Of a stretch of DNA of 64,000 nt, positions 1 to 9,382 are shown piece by piece; the first letter of the stretch is position 1; every line of letters starts with the position of its first letter. The stretch comes from Rubripirellula tenax (GTDB taxonomy: Bacteria > Planctomycetota > Planctomycetia > Pirellulales > Pirellulaceae), in the NCBI RefSeq assembly GCF_007860125.1, contig NZ_SJPW01000006.1:243844-307843 (forward strand), written 5' to 3'. The notes beneath the pieces were generated by a model that worked only from the letters and a program-made list of their open reading frames with translations, had not been told where the DNA came from and searched no databases. The translations under genes were made by a program, and so were the position numbers.

Positions 1-8
1 AGTTCGCG

Positions 9-63
9 ATTCGCAGTGCTGCTTCCGTTCGGCCTACGGCCTCACTCCAGCAGCACTGCGAAT
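9..63. repeat. 55-bp imperfect palindrome at the end of a DUF1559 gene
   Basis: Two perfect 15-bp arms (9-23 and 49-63, attcgcagtgctgct and its complement) flank a 25-bp centre that itself holds a small inverted repeat, ggcc-tac-ggcc. It looks like a mobile REP-type palindrome. The stop codon and last nine residues of the leftward DUF1559 gene lie inside it. No second copy was noticed in this window, so its repeat status across the genome is inferred. Confidence 0.7.
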
Positions 64-1071
64 CACCGATCCCAATTCCCCAACCCAATCTTTCATAACG
101 CCTGGTACAGGAATTGGGGGCATCCCAGTGAAGCAACCTGTGAACATCTGCTTGGCTTCCGCCCACTTGTAACCACGGGAATGGTCAGGGTTTGATCCAC
201 CGTTGGTCCAGAATTGTGGGCGTAGAGGATCCTTAAACGAATCACAGGCACCAGGGTTTTCGAGAACAGCTGCGATCGCGGCGTTGTTACCGCCCAGCAT
301 CGAGCCGTCATTCGGTGCACTGGTCGAAACGGCACCGTCGCCCAAGTCCGTCGCAATTTCTCCCATGGCAATCGTGTTGGACAATCCGTCTAGGATGTCA
401 CGGAAACGAGAATCAGCACATGGCTTGAAAAAGCCTCGATGGGCTGCTCGGCAAGACTCTTCGCGCGCCGATGCCAAGCGACGGTCATTCCAAGGTCCGA
501 ATCGGGTGTGATAGGTGCTGTCGCCCAAACAGGCGGCGTAGTTGGTTCGCCCAAGAGCGGGCAAGCCCACACCCGGGTCACTTGGGCAGCGGAAAGTTTG
601 AATCTCGTACGTCCATGGGAGATATTGGATCGTTCCTGGTGTTGGACCCATGGCCGGCCATGGGTTCGTCGGAGTTCCGGGTGGAGTATTTAATCCGTCG
701 GTCCGCCTGGCATTCGGGTTAGAAATCTCCTCCCAAATTGCCTGCAGTTCAACGAACGGCAGGATTCCGACAAGCATGCTAAGACGCTTGCTGTTCGTCA
801 AAACGTTTTCTGCCCACCAGGCATTTGGATCGCCGGTGCCGATTCGCAAGACCGTCCCGGTACCCTGCGTAGGCAATTGCTTATACGCGGAGTGATAGTT
901 GTGCATGCCAAGCCCGATCTGCTTGAAGTTGTTGCTACAACTCATACGTCTAGCGGCCTCGCGGGCGGCCTGTACGGCGGGCAACAATAGTCCCACCAGA
1001 ACGCCAATAATGGCGATCACGACGAGCAATTCAACCAGAGTGAATCCACGTCGGATTTTCGAATGACCCAT
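34..1071 (-). CDS. DUF1559 prepilin-type protein, C-terminally truncated
   Basis: This 345-residue protein starts with a type IV prepilin-like N-terminus: a short basic leader, then [21 protein letters not shown] as the cleavage/methylation site and hydrophobic helix (about residues 9-30). The DUF1559 body follows with [14 protein letters not shown] and [11 protein letters not shown]. Such proteins are expanded in planctomycetes and are thought to be pseudopilin-like cell-surface proteins; their individual roles are unknown. The paralogue at 7981-9252 carries the family's terminal block ([16 protein letters not shown]), which is absent here. Instead the frame runs into a palindromic repeat and stops, so the gene is probably 3'-truncated. 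It may be a decaying copy or a shortened but functional one. Confidence 0.85.
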   Translation of the reverse strand: MGHSKIRRGFTLVELLVVIAIIGVLVGLLLPAVQAAREAARRMSCSNNFKQIGLGMHNYHSAYKQLPTQGTGTVLRIGTGDPNAWWAENVLTNSKRLSMLVGILPFVELQAIWEEISNPNARRTDGLNTPPGTPTNPWPAMGPTPGTIQYLPWTYEIQTFRCPSDPGVGLPALGRTNYAACLGDSTYHTRFGPWNDRRLASAREESCRAAHRGFFKPCADSRFRDILDGLSNTIAMGEIATDLGDGAVSTSAPNDGSMLGGNNAAIAAVLENPGACDSFKDPLRPQFWTNGGSNPDHSRGYKWAEAKQMFTGCFTGMPPIPVPGVMKDWVGELGSVIRSAAGVRP

Positions 1072-1453
1072 AATTTCTCCTTCAAGTTAAAGTAAACAAA
1101 CACAAACGGAACAGACTCAATCGTCTATTTTTCGAGGGGCAGTTTTCTACCGGACGAAAAAAGGTTTTGGCTTCCTCGGCGACGTAAGTTCGCTTCGCTG
1201 GGTCCATCCCATTGGGATTGGACGGTGACCGCATTCGACGAGGCAGATCAGCAAGAAAAGACGGCTCGATGACCACTCGGTGTTTTGGCATCTCGCGGAG
1301 TTCGCGGCCCTAGCAGCAGCGAACCGGTTCAAATTCTACCTTTGCCGAAAACTCTGGCTGTCACCTCTTTAGATGACAAGCCGAATGATCCTTGACGAAG
1401 CAGCGCCATCGATTTTGCCAACACGCCCCCATTTCCATCGATATACTGCGCTG
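1072..1453. other. Divergent intergenic region, no gene seen
   Basis: This 382-bp stretch separates the leftward DUF1559 gene from the rightward histidine kinase gene and must hold both promoters. Short frames here lack any recognisable protein content. No clear hairpin, tRNA or riboswitch was seen. Confidence 0.5.
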
Positions 1454-3508
1454 ATGGCCCCTCCCTTAAAACTTCTTGCATCGCTCATTTTGCTGCTTTT
1501 GTGCGATGCTGGCTTGTCTGCTTATGAGCCCCAGTCGAACGCGGCCCTTGCTGCGAACGCCCATCTTTCAAATGACGTTGGCGACGACGCGAGACTGCGC
1601 GGTCTTTCGATATCACAGCTAGAAAAACATCTGGTCGACATCGATAGTCAACTCGGTCGGCTCGCGACCTTCAGCCTGCGAAGCGGAATCGGAGTGATCG
1701 GCTACCGTTCCGGTTGGCGAGGAACGCCCGAGCGGCATGAATGGGTTGAGGTAAAGCTGGACAAGGAATACTCCATTGATGAAGTCGTTTTGGTGCCTAC
1801 GCTTTGGCGTGATTCTCAGAAGGGATTTCAATCAGACGGATTCCCGCAAGAGATTCGCGTTTTGTTGGGAACCGCCGACGATCCCGACGGCAAGGTCGTC
1901 GCCGAGTACACGTTAAAAGATCAGATTGAACCAAGGATCGGTCCACTCGTGGTCTTCACCGAACATAGGACGGCGTCGTGGGTACGTATCGAAGCTACAC
2001 GGTTGTCGACGCGGGCGTACGACGGGAAGCACATTTTCCAACTCGCCGAGCTTCTTGTTTTCAGCGGAATGGAAAACGTGGCCCTACGAGAGAAAGTCGT
2101 CACGTCGTCCAATTCCAACGACCGTGTTGGTGCGTGGGACGAGAAATTCTTGGTGGACGGACTGACGCCCTATTTGATGGATTCATCCGAAGGCGACCAA
2201 AGCCTCGCCTACGTGAGTCGCTTCGGCGAGCAGCCGATCCTGTACGTCGATTTGGAATCGCGATTCTCGATTTCCGAGATTCACCTACATGCGGTGGACC
2301 AGGACGACACAGTTCCGCAAGCGTACGCAGGCGATCTCGGTGTTCCCAATCGGCTTAAAATCGAAGGGGCCGACGACGAAGATTTCTCCAACTCCAAGAT
2401 GTTGCTCGATTACCAACGTACGAACATCAACGACATTGGACCGACCATGATTTGGCGGATCCCGAAAACCACCTGTCGCTTTGTCCGGTTGAGCGCAGCC
2501 GAACCAGATGTGTCGGTGCAGGACGTTTCGACCGGTAAACGGTCGCGAGATAAACGCATCGGGTTTGCTGAGATCGAGCTGTACTCGAAAGGCAAAAATG
2601 TTGCTCTCGGAAAGCGTGCCTTCGCAGACTACCAACCCAATCCCGGTGATCGTTCGCTGGACGCACTGACCGATGGAAGGAATCTGTTCGGCGATATCCT
2701 TCCCATCCGCACGTGGCTCACCGAACTGGCGAAGCGTCACGATCTGGTGCACATGCGACCCGTGGTCGTCGCCGAATTGAACCGCCGCTACGCCAGACAG
2801 CGAGTCCAGTTGACGTGGGTAACGTGGCTCGCCGTGTTTCTAGCCGTTGGGATTGGCGCCACGTTCTTGCTTGACCGAATTTTTCGCATGCGCCAACTGG
2901 CTGAACTTCGAGTTCGATTTGCTGCGGATCTTCACGACGAACTCGGTGCCGATTTGCATGTGATCGGACTTCTGAGTGACCTCGCACAGTCGGCCGTCAA
3001 TTCTCCGGAAAAGCTCGAATCCATGCATCAACGAATCCGGACGATGACGCAACGTTCCAGCGATGCGGTCCGATACTGCACGAACATGCTGGAAGCCAAA
3101 GGGCTTTACGGAGACCTGCTGGATGATATGCAACGATCTACCGAACGCATCATGGCCGACTTCGAAGGCGAACTTACGGTTGAAGATGACGACGAAATAT
3201 TGTGCAAACTGAAACCACGCACACGCGCCGACCTATTTCTTTTTTACAAGGAATCTCTGGTCAATATCAGCCGACACAGCAACGCGACGCATTTTAGCGC
3301 TACACTGAAGGCGCACGCCAACACGATCTGCTTGACGGTTTGCGACGACGGTTCCGGACTCGCCGACACGCCCATCAATGGGCTCCCTTCTTCTTTGATG
3401 CGGCGAGCAAAACTGCTCAGAGCAAAAGTTAATGCAGAGCAACCCGAAAGTGGCGGAACCTGTATTTCCCTGAAGATGAAAATTCGAAAATGGGGTTTCC
3501 GCAAATAG
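1454..3508 (+). CDS. Membrane histidine kinase with discoidin-like extracellular sensor
   Basis: A NarL-type sensor kinase of about 684 residues. The start chosen is the ATG that directly precedes a signal peptide (MAPPLKLLASLILLLLCDAG); an upstream in-frame ATG at 1373 would bury that signal. The extracellular part (about residues 40-430) has F5/8 type C (discoidin)-like sections with recurrent NVAL starts, a fold that commonly binds sugars. One membrane helix (WVTWLAVFLAVGIGATFLL) leads to a HisKA_3 dimerisation segment with the phospho-acceptor in AADLHDELGADLH, then an HATPase domain with an N-box (ESLVNISRHSNAT) and G-box (CDDGSGL). It lies 10 bp before its response regulator, so the two are surely a pair. 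The ligand is unknown; the nearby sulfatase suggests a polysaccharide, which is inference. Confidence 0.9.
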   Translation: MAPPLKLLASLILLLLCDAGLSAYEPQSNAALAANAHLSNDVGDDARLRGLSISQLEKHLVDIDSQLGRLATFSLRSGIGVIGYRSGWRGTPERHEWVEVKLDKEYSIDEVVLVPTLWRDSQKGFQSDGFPQEIRVLLGTADDPDGKVVAEYTLKDQIEPRIGPLVVFTEHRTASWVRIEATRLSTRAYDGKHIFQLAELLVFSGMENVALREKVVTSSNSNDRVGAWDEKFLVDGLTPYLMDSSEGDQSLAYVSRFGEQPILYVDLESRFSISEIHLHAVDQDDTVPQAYAGDLGVPNRLKIEGADDEDFSNSKMLLDYQRTNINDIGPTMIWRIPKTTCRFVRLSAAEPDVSVQDVSTGKRSRDKRIGFAEIELYSKGKNVALGKRAFADYQPNPGDRSLDALTDGRNLFGDILPIRTWLTELAKRHDLVHMRPVVVAELNRRYARQRVQLTWVTWLAVFLAVGIGATFLLDRIFRMRQLAELRVRFAADLHDELGADLHVIGLLSDLAQSAVNSPEKLESMHQRIRTMTQRSSDAVRYCTNMLEAKGLYGDLLDDMQRSTERIMADFEGELTVEDDDEILCKLKPRTRADLFLFYKESLVNISRHSNATHFSATLKAHANTICLTVCDDGSGLADTPINGLPSSLMRRAKLLRAKVNAEQPESGGTCISLKMKIRKWGFRK

Positions 3509-3518
3509 CGTCAGAGCC

Positions 3519-4220
3519 ATGAATAAGACAACCAAAGTCATGCTGGTCGAAGATCATCCCGAGTATCGCGACGTCATCGCGCTCGCTCTGAACGATCAAC
3601 CCGACATTCACTTGATCGGCCAGGTCGGTTCGTCCGAGCGTGCGCTGCAGATTCTGCGCAACCGATCGAACGAAGACGTGCCGGATCTGATTTTGCTTGA
3701 TCTGAACCTGCCAGGCATGTCGGGGTTAGAGGCACTGCCGCTGCTGCGATCGTGTTGCCCCGCTGCCAAGTTCATTGTTCTGACGCAGTCGGATAACGAA
3801 TCCGATGTGCTGTGTGCGGCGCAACAGGGCGCCACCGGATACCTGCTCAAGTCCTCGACCGTCAACCAGATCATCGAGGCGATCCGAACCGTGGCCGAAG
3901 GGGGGGCGCTGCTGGGCAGTGGAGTGGCCAAGTATATCCTCGGCAAGTTGCAATCTCGATTGGTATCAATTGAACTGCACGACGCGCTATCGCAACGAGA
4001 ATTGGAGATCTTGACTTTGCTGGGCGAAGGAAAGCTGAAGAAAGAGATCGCGAGTCAGCTAGATATCAGCATTGCCACGGTCTCGACTTACATCCGCCGC
4101 ATCTACGAAAAACTTCACGTCCAAAACGCTCCCGCGGCAATCACCCAGGCCTACCGCGCCGGCATCCTACCGCACGAACCGCAAGCGGACAGTCCCGACA
4201 AGCGGCGTGACGATCATTGA
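3519..4220 (+). CDS. NarL/FixJ-family response regulator
   Basis: This 233-residue regulator has an N-terminal receiver domain (acidic pair in VEDHPEY, phospho-Asp in LILLDLNLPGMSG, conserved Lys in GYLLKSS) and a C-terminal LuxR-type helix-turn-helix (LSQRELEILTLLGEGKLKKEIASQL, then a recognition helix near ATVSTYIRRIYEKL). Phosphorylation by the kinase just upstream should control its DNA binding. Its stop abuts the stop of the convergent secreted-protein gene with no spacer. Targets are not visible from sequence; the neighbouring secreted protein and sulfatase genes are candidates. Confidence 0.95.
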   Translation: MNKTTKVMLVEDHPEYRDVIALALNDQPDIHLIGQVGSSERALQILRNRSNEDVPDLILLDLNLPGMSGLEALPLLRSCCPAAKFIVLTQSDNESDVLCAAQQGATGYLLKSSTVNQIIEAIRTVAEGGALLGSGVAKYILGKLQSRLVSIELHDALSQRELEILTLLGEGKLKKEIASQLDISIATVSTYIRRIYEKLHVQNAPAAITQAYRAGILPHEPQADSPDKRRDDH

Positions 4221-5900
4221 TCACGGCGTTGTTTCTTGGCGCAGTACAATCGGAATATAGCCGACTTCCAAACCCTTCGGCGGCGTCACCAACACAGCCG
4301 GGTCCAAGGCAGCCAAGGTGCCTTCACGCGGCGGTTGCAGGTAGTCGCGGTCACTGGACCAATCTCGGTGGATCAGTTCAATGCGCCGCTGCATTTCAAG
4401 ACGCTCGGTCTCGGACCAATCTGCTGCGCGGACAGCCGGTTGATCACAGAAACGATACCATCCATAGGTGACTCGGCTGCCGTCACCCAGGTCCACCGTG
4501 AATGGCCCCGCCGCCGGACCGGGATCGGCCCAGACGCTCGCCGCTTCGTCGGGCGTGGTGTAGGGATCCGTCTTCGGTCGCTTGAACGCTTCGAAACGAG
4601 CATCGTGCAATTCTGTTTCTTTGGGAACTTTTTTGGATGCGATGGGCACCCAACGTTGGCGATCGCCTCCGGTTTCCAGGCGATAGTACTGGGGCAATGT
4701 CAGCAGTGACTCCGCCGCGTCACCGACGTCGCGGACTAGCCCGTCGTCCCAGCGGTAGCCGAACACATCGTCGCCCACTTTCGTCGTTGTTGCAAAAGAC
4801 TGCCAATCAATCGGGATCCGATCTTTGCGTGAGTCACCTTCGATGAACAATGCCCACGACGCACCACCGCCACCGGTAAAGGTGTGAACCTGCGACTGGT
4901 CAACGGAAACACCTCCGCTTGCAACCGCCCCGCCGGCAAACCACGCCTCGACGTCATTCCAGAGTGCCGATTTTTTGTAGGACGTGATTTGGCGAACGAC
5001 GGTCGAGACGCCATCGGTCGGCTTCGGGAAACGCGTCGGCGCGATGCGTGCGTATGCGACGCCCTTGGAGTCCTTCGCTTGGACAGACGGAATGTACTGC
5101 GTTTCCATTTGCAGCGCGCGATTGGGATTGGCCGGTGCGGAGTCGAGCATCTTGCCCACCAGCCCGTCTTTCTCAACGGTATGGCGGGTCCAGAATTCCG
5201 GATTGAAGAAAGCAACCGGCCCCTTGAAGTTGTCGGTGCTTAGAAAAAGAGTCCAGCACTGATTTCCCGTTGGATAGTCCTTCCCTGCCGTTCGTAACTT
5301 CGGTTCCGTCAGTGGAAGCGGCAGGTACCCGTAACCGAACCACTCGTTGACGGTGCCCTGTTTCAAGTTCAAACCGTCGGGTGGCCACAGCACGTGCGGG
5401 CTGATTTGGATGACTGCGTACTTGCCTCGCGGTTTTTCCCAGTCGCGGCCTTTGCCGGCTCCCGGTCCGTTGGCCCACTCGACGAAATTCAGTGCGACAC
5501 CGCCCATGATGAATTTGGGCGTCGGCGTGGCAAAGCGAGTGTCACGCCACCAACCCAAACCACCTTCGATGTCGGTGTAGACACCTTCACGCAGCGGACG
5601 TTGGACTGGCGGATCATACACCGGGAACATCCACGTTCCGAACAACCCGGTCTGAAACTTTCGTCCGGGGTAGTTCTCCAACAACGGCCATGCTTTGACG
5701 AACAACGAAAAACCACCACCGTACTCCTGGGGCACCTTTTCGTTGGGCACCATCAAGTACCCGGCCATGATGGACTCTTTGTCGTCGGCCTTAGCTTCGT
5801 CGTCCGCCTGGCTGGGGCCTACCACGACGTGCAACAGTGCGAATGCCGCAAGCACAGCCAAAAAACGTGCACCTAACAATCGCGTGATATTCGCATTCAT
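4221..5900 (-). CDS. Large secreted protein of unknown function
   Basis: About 559 residues with a signal peptide (hydrophobic LLGARFLAVLAAFALLHVVV, then SQADDEAKADD). The ATG at 5900 is preferred because GGAAG lies eight bases upstream; in-frame TTG and ATG codons lie slightly further upstream. The mature part is rich in Trp, Tyr and Pro (for example GLFGTWMFPVYDPP, GGLGWWRD, NEWFGYGYLPLPL) and has no membrane helix. I do not recognise the family. It lies upstream-to-downstream of the sulfatase at 6003-7547 on the same strand, with a 102-bp gap, so co-transcription and a role in glycan handling are possible but unproven. Confidence 0.8.
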   Translation of the reverse strand: MNANITRLLGARFLAVLAAFALLHVVVGPSQADDEAKADDKESIMAGYLMVPNEKVPQEYGGGFSLFVKAWPLLENYPGRKFQTGLFGTWMFPVYDPPVQRPLREGVYTDIEGGLGWWRDTRFATPTPKFIMGGVALNFVEWANGPGAGKGRDWEKPRGKYAVIQISPHVLWPPDGLNLKQGTVNEWFGYGYLPLPLTEPKLRTAGKDYPTGNQCWTLFLSTDNFKGPVAFFNPEFWTRHTVEKDGLVGKMLDSAPANPNRALQMETQYIPSVQAKDSKGVAYARIAPTRFPKPTDGVSTVVRQITSYKKSALWNDVEAWFAGGAVASGGVSVDQSQVHTFTGGGGASWALFIEGDSRKDRIPIDWQSFATTTKVGDDVFGYRWDDGLVRDVGDAAESLLTLPQYYRLETGGDRQRWVPIASKKVPKETELHDARFEAFKRPKTDPYTTPDEAASVWADPGPAAGPFTVDLGDGSRVTYGWYRFCDQPAVRAADWSETERLEMQRRIELIHRDWSSDRDYLQPPREGTLAALDPAVLVTPPKGLEVGYIPIVLRQETTP

Positions 5901-6002
5901 CGATTGGGCTTCCATCAAGTTGGTTCAACAAAGCGCGCAGGGCATGTTGCAGTAAGAAAATCGAGAACAAAAGGGGCGGGTTTCTTCAAGCCAACGGTCG
6001 AC

Positions 6003-7547
6003 TCAAGGTCGACTCCGTCCCGATTCAAGCGAGGCTCGCAATTGTTTACGAAGCCGGTCCGCGACATCGGGGTACAGACTGGCGACGTTCGTCACCTCGC
6101 CCGGATCAGTCTCTAAATCATAGAGTTGCCCGTCGCTATCCGGCGCCGTGTCGGGCAAGGCGTACTGGCGAAGCTGATCGCTTTTGTCGTAGTTGTTTCC
6201 GCCGGAACCTTTGTGATCAAGGTATTTCCATTTGCCGCTGCGAATCGCGAGCCACCGAGTCCCTCCGAAACCTTGTTGCAGCAAGTACGGCCGCAGCGGT
6301 TCGGTTTGCCGGCCCTGAAAAATCGAAAGCAGACTAAAACTGTCTTCGGCTGCATCGTCGGGAAGCGGTTGCTCGGTAATCTCTGCGACTGTCGCAAAGA
6401 CATCGCATAGGGAAACCAAATCATCGGAAGTCGACTCTGCGGCAATTTTTCTCGGCCAGCGAGCGATCATGGGTACGCGGTGACCGCCTTCCCAATTGTC
6501 GCGTTTGACACCACGCCACGGTCGGGCGCCGTCGTGATCGTGGTCGTTGCGCATGTGGTAGACGGTGGGAACTTCCGGCCCATTGTCACTGGTAAAAATA
6601 AGCAGCGTGTTGTCGGCGACACCAAGTTCGTCAAGCGTCTTCATCAGTTCGCCAACGACATGGTCGAGTTCGAAGATGAAGTCGCCATGTGGCCCCGATT
6701 CGGTTTTCCCTTGGAACTCGGGTGCCGGGAACGACGGCAGGTGAACGGCTTGCGTACTATGAAAAAGAAAGAACGGTCGATCGGGTGATTGCCGCACGTG
6801 ATCACGAAGAAACGCTTGACTCTTTTCCAGAAATTTTAAGTCCACCGCTTCCAGATCAAAGTCCGGCGCCCGCAATCCGCCACGGTTGTCAACGGCGTAG
6901 GGGTGCTTGGGAAGCGTCGATTTGTCCAGTCGACCGGTCGGCACAACGGGAATGCGATCGCCGTCGATGAACGCGTAAAGCCAATCGGTTGTGGGGCAAC
7001 ATGCGGTGCCAAAGAATTGATCGAAACCGCAATCGAGCGGCCCACCATCGATTCGACGCGAGAAATCGATGCGTTCAACGTCACTCGGGCCACCGGAATG
7101 AATCGGTTTGCCGTCGGTGTCATAGAATGTCAGTCCGATGTGCCACTTGCCGACACAGGCTGTGGCGTAGTCTCGCTCGCGAAGTAGCTTTGGAATCGTT
7201 AAGCGATCCGAAGCGATCAGCGACGGCCCGCCGGCACCGCTGAAGACTCGACCTCCGTTCGGGACCCGGAACGCCATTTGCCCAGTTAGCAAGCTGTATC
7301 GCGTCGGCGTGCACACCGTACACGGGCTGTGCGCATCCGTGAAACGCATGCCTTGCCGGGCCAGTCGATCGATGTTCGGAGTCGGAATTCTTGAGGCCGG
7401 GTTGTAACAAGCGACGTCACCGTACCCCAAGTCGTCCGCGAGTATGACAACCACATTGGGCGGACTGTCCGCCGATACGCTTGAGCCCAACAGTCCAAGA
7501 ATCACGGCGATCGTAATTCCAATTAAATCGACGAAACGATCTCGCAT
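6003..7547 (-). CDS. Secreted sulfatase (S1 family)
   Basis: About 514 residues with a signal peptide (IGITIAVILGLLGSSVSADS). The sulfatase core is clear: the metal-binding NVVVILADDLGYGD, the formylglycine site CTPTR followed by YSLLTGQ, the GKWHIGL segment, and TSDNGPE before the C-terminal subdomain. The Cys of CTPTR is normally oxidised to formylglycine by a sulfatase-modifying enzyme, which is not encoded in this window. The start at ATG 7547 is chosen because it gives a normal signal peptide. The substrate is probably a sulfated polysaccharide ester, not predictable from sequence. It precedes the unknown secreted protein gene on the same strand. Confidence 0.93.
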   Translation of the reverse strand: MRDRFVDLIGITIAVILGLLGSSVSADSPPNVVVILADDLGYGDVACYNPASRIPTPNIDRLARQGMRFTDAHSPCTVCTPTRYSLLTGQMAFRVPNGGRVFSGAGGPSLIASDRLTIPKLLRERDYATACVGKWHIGLTFYDTDGKPIHSGGPSDVERIDFSRRIDGGPLDCGFDQFFGTACCPTTDWLYAFIDGDRIPVVPTGRLDKSTLPKHPYAVDNRGGLRAPDFDLEAVDLKFLEKSQAFLRDHVRQSPDRPFFLFHSTQAVHLPSFPAPEFQGKTESGPHGDFIFELDHVVGELMKTLDELGVADNTLLIFTSDNGPEVPTVYHMRNDHDHDGARPWRGVKRDNWEGGHRVPMIARWPRKIAAESTSDDLVSLCDVFATVAEITEQPLPDDAAEDSFSLLSIFQGRQTEPLRPYLLQQGFGGTRWLAIRSGKWKYLDHKGSGGNNYDKSDQLRQYALPDTAPDSDGQLYDLETDPGEVTNVASLYPDVADRLRKQLRASLESGRSRP

Positions 7548-7610
7548 ATCACTTTCATTCCGACGACGGGGTTCACCGCTCATCGTGCTCGTTTGGGGCA
7601 GCAGGTCATT

Positions 7611-7636
7611 CGAATTCTTGCGTCAGCAAGAATTCG
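7611..7636. repeat. Perfect 11-bp-arm inverted repeat upstream of sulfatase
   Basis: The arms cgaattcttgc and gcaagaattcg are separated by gtca. There is no T-run on either side, so it is not a standard intrinsic terminator. Its place about 65-90 bp upstream of the sulfatase start makes an operator or an mRNA leader hairpin possible. Confidence 0.6.
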
Positions 7637-7917
7637 ACTCATCGATGGAACACCCATCGTTAGATGGCCAGACTCGTTAGCACTCGAACACAATACTATC
7701 AGAATTCGGAGACCCGTTCGCCCAAGGCTCCATTGCCAAGGTCAACCGAAGTCGCCTCAAACTTTGTGTCCACGCAGCCCGGCGACTGAATCCACAACAG
7801 CGTCCGTGACCAGCGAATACATCGATCAGTTTGCGAGACGTATCCGACGAAGTTCAGCACGGCACCAGGAGTCGTTTTTCGTAGAGCGTTCTGCGCGAGT
7901 TCCTAGAGGCACAAACG

Positions 7918-7950
7918 AAAAAAGGCCACCGAGCAAGACGCCCGGTGACC
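7918..7950 (-). terminator. Intrinsic terminator of the DUF1559 gene
   Basis: On the minus strand an 11-bp stem with two G-U pairs (ggtcaccgggc with gctcggtggcc, loop gtctt) is followed directly by six T residues. It begins about 30 bp after the DUF1559 stop codon. Confidence 0.8.
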
Positions 7951-7980
7951 CAATCTTAGGGTTCAGTCGAGTTCAGTTGC

Positions 7981-9252
7981 CTATAGCTCTTCTTCAATCG
8001 TCTCTTTCGATGCTCGCGTACCGAGTGAACCCCAAAGTCCGAATGGACTCGCCGATCCAGGTACGGTCGACAGAGTCGGTTCCGCTGGAAGGCCGGCGGT
8101 GCGAACGGTTGCGTGAGTCCGGCTGCCGGCTTCGATCGAGTCGGTGATGAACTTAACCGCACCGTCACCCATCAATACGTGGCAACCACCTTGGTGGCGA
8201 CTGCCGGCGCTGATCACGCCGTCGTACCAAATGCCCGCGCCGCTGGTCGCGCGTTCATGGATACACGATTCGGAGTTTGGCGGCAGGATCGTTTGAAATC
8301 CAGTAAAGCCAGTCATCCCGGCCGACCACTTGTAGCCACGACGACGTTCGGCTCCCATCGAATCCGTTGTCACGGTTGGTGTTGCTGACCAGAATTGTGG
8401 ACGAAGTGGATCGACGTCTACCGAACATGCGCTTGGATTGGTAAGCAAGCCATCAGCGACGATCAATCGCATGATTTGGGTGCGTTTGTCTCGGTCACCA
8501 ATGTCCGTCACCTGTTCACCGCACATGATTGTGTTGGACAAACCGTCAAGCACATCACGGAAACGCATGACACGTCGCGAGACGAACATGCCCCGAGCCG
8601 AGTTTTGATTGTTGGTGATGTGGGTAAGAGACGCGCGGGTGCCGTTGTTGTTCTGAATTCCTTCGTTCACACGCAGGATCGAATCACCGTTACATGCACC
8701 GTAGTTGGTTCGACCTTGGGCCGGCAAACCGACGCCGGGATCGCTCGGGCAACGCAATGTCGGAATGTTTAGGAACCAGGGGTTGTAACGGAAGGTCGAG
8801 TGGTTCGACAGCGACATATCGGTGTTCGGCCCCATCGCCGAGAATACCGATCCAGCACCTGGGTCCCCAGCTGGGATCATGTAAGGATTGCTGATCAGTT
8901 CCCAGGTGGCCTGCTGTTCAACGAACGGCATCACTCCAACGATCCAACTCAGGCGGTTCACATTGTTGGATACGGGGGCTGCTGGCGGTGCAACAGCAAT
9001 CGCATTCCCGGTACCGAAGTCGTAGGTGCCGCCCTGCATCTTCGGAAGCTGCTTGTACGCAGATTCATAGTTGTGAAGTCCCAACCCAATTTGTTTGAAG
9101 TTGTTGCTGCAACTCATCCGCCGAGCCGCTTCGCGTGCCGCCTGAACGGCGGGCAACAACAATCCGACCAACACACCGATGATCGCGATCACGACCAACA
9201 ATTCAACCAACGTGAAGCCAGCGTGCTTCCGTTTCGATCTAACAAAACTCAT
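7981..9252 (-). CDS. DUF1559 prepilin-type protein, full length
   Basis: A 423-residue protein with a short basic leader ([10 protein letters not shown]) and the prepilin-like site [21 protein letters not shown]. The ATG at 9252 puts this leader at the N-terminus; an upstream in-frame ATG at 9348 would add 32 unrelated residues. The body has the usual DUF1559 landmarks: [53 protein letters not shown] and the terminal [22 protein letters not shown]. Export by a type II/IV-like pathway and surface location are expected for the family; the molecular role is unknown. It follows a small lipoprotein gene on the same strand, a pairing common in planctomycetes. Confidence 0.93.
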   Translation of the reverse strand: MSFVRSKRKHAGFTLVELLVVIAIIGVLVGLLLPAVQAAREAARRMSCSNNFKQIGLGLHNYESAYKQLPKMQGGTYDFGTGNAIAVAPPAAPVSNNVNRLSWIVGVMPFVEQQATWELISNPYMIPAGDPGAGSVFSAMGPNTDMSLSNHSTFRYNPWFLNIPTLRCPSDPGVGLPAQGRTNYGACNGDSILRVNEGIQNNNGTRASLTHITNNQNSARGMFVSRRVMRFRDVLDGLSNTIMCGEQVTDIGDRDKRTQIMRLIVADGLLTNPSACSVDVDPLRPQFWSATPTVTTDSMGAERRRGYKWSAGMTGFTGFQTILPPNSESCIHERATSGAGIWYDGVISAGSRHQGGCHVLMGDGAVKFITDSIEAGSRTHATVRTAGLPAEPTLSTVPGSASPFGLWGSLGTRASKETIEEEL

Positions 9253-9289
9253 GATTCCGTACCCAAAAACTTTGATGAGAAGAAAACAC

Positions 9290-9307
9290 TGTCGCAACAG
9301 TGCGACA
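9290..9307. other. Hairpin between lipoprotein gene and DUF1559 gene
   Basis: A perfect stem (tgtcgca/tgcgaca, loop acag) lies 38 bp upstream of the DUF1559 start and 75 bp after the lipoprotein stop. On the minus strand it is followed by gtgttttctt, a weak T-run, so it could be a partial terminator or a leader hairpin that sets the ratio of the two gene products. Confidence 0.45.
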
Positions 9308-9382
9308 AAAATGTGTGTATTTTGCAAAAGCACAGCAATATGCCGCACTTCAGTTGGACAAATTGCCCGAGGTCAGTTCGAA

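Larger units (their letters stand above)
7548..7980. other. Intergenic region with two adjacent hairpins
   Basis: This 433-bp gap lies upstream of the sulfatase and downstream of a DUF1559 gene, both leftward. It holds a perfect inverted repeat (11-bp arms cgaattcttgc, 7611-7621 and 7626-7636, 4-base loop), then a second small one (cgatgg/ccatcg, 7643-7659), and at its far end the DUF1559 terminator. No protein-coding content was seen. Confidence 0.55.

Noticed and set aside
2285-2752. A 155-codon frame antisense to the histidine kinase ectodomain
   Set aside because: It lies opposite the clear discoidin-like region and shows no domain of its own.
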